A DNA stretch of 64,000 nucleotides, taken from assembly GCA_946188155.1 (NCBI GenBank), contig CAMHUC010000002.1:55757-119756 (forward strand). The letters run 5' to 3'. The stretch comes from an uncultured bacterium (GTDB lineage Bacteria; Bacteroidota; Bacteroidia; Bacteroidales; Bacteroidaceae). The notes under the pieces are model-generated. The model ran no database searches, was not told the origin of the DNA, and was given only the letters and a program-made list of their open reading frames with translations. The translations under genes were made by a program, and so were the position numbers. Positions 61,620 through 64,000 of the stretch are shown here, in pieces; position 1 is the first letter of the stretch, and the number at the start of each line of letters is the position of its first letter.

Positions 61620-62478
61620 AAGCATTTTTATCGCAGGCATGCTCATGCTGCTGCCAGCAGTCAGCATGGCACAAGAGAACATTCAAAAGGCATTCGATGC
61701 CCTAAGACAGAGTAAGGACATCAAAGAAGTTTCTGCCAGACATTCCTTGGATAAAGACCCTGATACGGGCTTAATGGAGGGCCTGGAAGATACCTTCGAC
61801 TTCATGATTACCAATCCGAAGGCAAAACATTTGGTGGATGACATCCGAAAGGCTTTCCAGCAGGATGAACCACAAGCCTATAATGTAAGTTCGGGAACTC
61901 AGGGCAGCAATGAAAATTACGTCTCGCTGGCTGTTGGCAACAGCAGTAACGGTGGGGTAGCCATCGGGCTGATGCAGGGTTCACAATGGATTTACGCCTG
62001 CTTCATCGATCCTAACGATTCTCTGCGTCAGCACCGTTATGCCTATGCCTTGGAGTGGGTGGACGATGGCGATAAGATACGTGGGCGAATCGTCAAGACC
62101 TACGCTACTACGCAGAAATTCCGCCAAAGCAGATATCAGTCAAGAACAATCACCGTGAATGGAAACAACATTAAACTCGGTAGTGGCTTCTCGTCAGGCG
62201 ACGGGTTTACGTGGTCTGGTTTCTCGTCAGACGACAAGTCCTCAGAGACCTGGCTGACGGAGTTTAACACCTATAAGAACCTGTTTCTGAAGAATCCTAA
62301 TAGCACGGCGGCCAACAGCTATGCCACACAGATTTATAAGCTCTGCAAGAATGCCAAGTCGCTCGAAGATGCCGAAAAGAACATGGTTGCGACGGAGATA
62401 GCGAAACTGAAGAAGAAAACCAACGACGAGTTTATACAGCAGTTGTTCGACATGAGCATCGAGCGACTTAAGAAATAG
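61609..62478 (+). CDS. Exported protein of unknown function in a sigma-factor operon
   Basis: 289 residues with a signal peptide ('IFIAGMLMLLPAVSMAQ'). A helical N-terminal part with 'SARHSLDKDPDTGLMEGLED' leads to a region with 'VSLAVGNSSNGGVAIGLMQG' and ends in a helical segment 'FIQQLFDMSIERLKK'. I do not recognise a family. Its start overlaps the anti-sigma gene by 11 nt and the barrel protein gene follows 12 bp later, so it likely works with that outer-membrane protein or the signalling pair. Confidence 0.7.
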   Translation: MKSKSIFIAGMLMLLPAVSMAQENIQKAFDALRQSKDIKEVSARHSLDKDPDTGLMEGLEDTFDFMITNPKAKHLVDDIRKAFQQDEPQAYNVSSGTQGSNENYVSLAVGNSSNGGVAIGLMQGSQWIYACFIDPNDSLRQHRYAYALEWVDDGDKIRGRIVKTYATTQKFRQSRYQSRTITVNGNNIKLGSGFSSGDGFTWSGFSSDDKSSETWLTEFNTYKNLFLKNPNSTAANSYATQIYKLCKNAKSLEDAEKNMVATEIAKLKKKTNDEFIQQLFDMSIERLKK

Positions 62479-62490
62479 ACAGATAATCCA

Positions 62491-64000
62491 ATGAGACATC
62501 TTAGAATCGTATGTCTTTCACTGCTGATGGCGGTGAAAGCAGGGGGACTACTGGCCCAAAACCAGAGCGACTCAACCAGTGTAAAGCGCGACAGCATCAC
62601 CTGGAACCAGGAACTGGAAGGCGTGGAAATCAAGGCCCAGCGCCAACTCATCAAACAGGAGGTAGACCGCATCGGCTATGATGTGCAGGCTGATGACGAA
62701 TCGAAGACACAGACCGTGATGGACATGCTGCGAAAGGTGCCGATGGTGACGGTTGACGGTCAGGACAACATCCTCGTGAAGGGAAACAGTAACTTCAAAA
62801 TCTACAAGAACGGACACTACGACCCCAGTCTGTCGAAGAATGCCAAGGAGGTGCTGAAGGCCATGCCCGCCTCGATGGTCAGACGCATAGAGGTCATCAC
62901 CGACCCAGGTGCCCGCGAGGATGCCGAGGGAGTGGATGCCATCCTGAACATCGTGATGATGGACGGCTCGAAGTTCGACGGACTGACGGGTGTGGTATCG
63001 GCCACCTACACGTCGCTGAACAATCCCAATCTCTATACCTCGCTGACAGGACAGATGGGCAAGTTGCTACTCTCGGTAGATTACGGCTATGGCGGCATGT
63101 CGTCCAAGTTGACGGAGAGCAGCCAGGACACGGAGCGTACTTTCCTTGCGACCGGCAACCGCCTGTTGTCTCACAGTGACGGCAGCAATCCTGGCGGCAT
63201 CCACTATGCCAACCTCAATGCCAGCTACGACCTCGATTCGCTCAACCTGCTGTCTGCTTCCTTTGGCGGCTACTTCTATAAGTTGAATGTGCAGGGAGAC
63301 GGCTGGACGAAAATGAGCAACGCGGCATCACAGCCTCTTTATAGCTTCAGCAATCACTACTGGATGCCCAGCTACAGTCACAGTTCGTGGAACGGCAGAC
63401 TGGACTACGAGCATCGGACGCGTCGGAAGGGCGAGCGGCTCACTCTCTCGTACATGCTCGCCCTGACGCGTCAACATACTGACCAGGAGAACACCTACGA
63501 CGACTTGGTCAGCGTGCCCTTCGCCTATACCAACAGCCTGCAGACCGAGCGCGAACGCTTCACGGAGCATACCCTGCAGGCTGACTGGCTGCGCCCGTTG
63601 GGCAAAGGCCATCAGATAGAAATAGGAGCGAAATACATAGATCGCAACAACAACAGTCACAACACACAAGACTTCCGTGGCAGTATGCCTACTACCGACG
63701 ACCGTTTCGAGCATACCACGCGAGTTTTGGCCGGATATGCCGACTACATCTACAATGCCGACAAGTGGTCTGCCCGTGCCGGTTTGCGCTACGAATACAG
63801 CTATATGCGAGGCAGTTATCCCGATGGCAGCCATGCGGCCTTCAGTCATCGGCTGAACGACTGGGTGCCTCAGGCGAGCCTGAAGTATCAGTTGACGCCA
63901 TCGCAGTCGCTGAAACTGAACTACACCACGAGCATCAACCGTCCCGGCATCTCCTATCTCAACCCCGCTGTCGCTACCTCGCCCAATGTGGTACAGCACG
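62491..64000 (+). CDS. Outer-membrane beta-barrel / TonB-receptor-like protein, 3' end outside window
   Basis: Starts at ATG 62491 and remains open to the window edge (503 codons seen). Signal peptide 'IVCLSLLMAVKAGGLLAQ', then a plug-like domain: 'TVMDMLRKVPMVTVDGQDNI', 'VLKAMPASMVRRIEVITDPG' and 'AEGVDAILNIVMMDGSKFDG'. From ~residue 165 the sequence is beta-barrel-like ('GVVSATYTSLNNPNLYTSLT', 'GGYFYKLNVQGDGW'). This matches the Bacteroidetes 'outer membrane beta-barrel family protein' group, TonB-receptor relatives without the N-terminal carboxypeptidase-like domain. It is co-transcribed with the ECF sigma/anti-sigma genes, so it may be either the sensor or the regulated product. Confidence 0.85.
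   Translation, partial: MRHLRIVCLSLLMAVKAGGLLAQNQSDSTSVKRDSITWNQELEGVEIKAQRQLIKQEVDRIGYDVQADDESKTQTVMDMLRKVPMVTVDGQDNILVKGNSNFKIYKNGHYDPSLSKNAKEVLKAMPASMVRRIEVITDPGAREDAEGVDAILNIVMMDGSKFDGLTGVVSATYTSLNNPNLYTSLTGQMGKLLLSVDYGYGGMSSKLTESSQDTERTFLATGNRLLSHSDGSNPGGIHYANLNASYDLDSLNLLSASFGGYFYKLNVQGDGWTKMSNAASQPLYSFSNHYWMPSYSHSSWNGRLDYEHRTRRKGERLTLSYMLALTRQHTDQENTYDDLVSVPFAYTNSLQTERERFTEHTLQADWLRPLGKGHQIEIGAKYIDRNNNSHNTQDFRGSMPTTDDRFEHTTRVLAGYADYIYNADKWSARAGLRYEYSYMRGSYPDGSHAAFSHRLNDWVPQASLKYQLTPSQSLKLNYTTSINRPGISYLNPAVATSPNVVQH

Overview
The window looks like a chromosomal segment of a Bacteroidales bacterium, most likely Prevotellaceae. The evidence is the near-universal Bacteroidetes -7 promoter element (TAnnTTTGCA), a SusC/SusD pair, DUF2723 and DUF3098 proteins, large secreted proteins with T9SS-like C-terminal tails, and high sequence similarity in style to Prevotella surface proteins. 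No tRNA, rRNA, CRISPR array or intact insertion sequence was recognised.

Layout. (1) 1-17.7 kb is an accessory region of very large surface proteins: the 3' part of a T9SS-type protein, an MBG-domain protein, and a 2,179-residue protein with about two dozen 'NVYGGG' repeats. Between them sit small defence-like genes: two tandem RhuM-family genes with HKD-like C-terminal domains, an Abi-type HEPN gene and a YhcG/DUF1016 PD-(D/E)XK nuclease. Four copies of a roughly 65-bp 5' cassette and signal-peptide remnants are interleaved with them. (2) 17.7-28.3 kb is housekeeping-like: a DUF5675 remnant, MgtC, a GNAT acetyltransferase, a UPF1-like helicase, pyridoxamine kinase, a TPR/SpoIIE phosphatase, a rhodanese lipoprotein, an RluA-type pseudouridine synthase and enolase. 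(3) 28.4-44.6 kb is a polysaccharide utilisation locus (susC, susD, a repeat lipoprotein and two GH43 enzymes, probably for arabinan). It is interrupted by three stand-alone ATPase/nuclease or Rpn-type genes, each with its own promoter. (4) 44.8-53.5 kb carries a secreted flavodoxin, a ketopantoate reductase, a BRO/DinD-like protein, a membrane-anchored winged-helix regulator, an ECF sigma/anti-sigma/thioredoxin-like operon and a broken ATPase gene. (5) 53.8-64 kb carries a DUF2723 protein and DUF3098, a DUF4143 ATPase, a DUF2975/HTH pair, a carboxypeptidase-regulatory-like protein and a second ECF sigma operon ending in an outer-membrane barrel that runs off the window.

How the genes work together. 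SusC/SusD and the lipoprotein would bind and import oligosaccharides released by the secreted GH43 enzymes. The two sigma operons look like cell-surface signalling or stress modules. The helicase and pyridoxamine kinase genes are divergent, and each has a -7 box so close to its start codon that the mRNAs are probably leaderless or nearly so.

The most striking theme is short palindromic or low-complexity repeats inserted in frame inside otherwise ordinary genes: the helicase twice, and the pseudouridine synthase, the membrane wHTH regulator, the DUF2723 protein and the MBG protein once each. The same repeat sequences also occur between genes. The second theme is the modular RhuM/HKD tandem, in which an AT-rich DNA-binding core sits between GC-rich conserved flanks.
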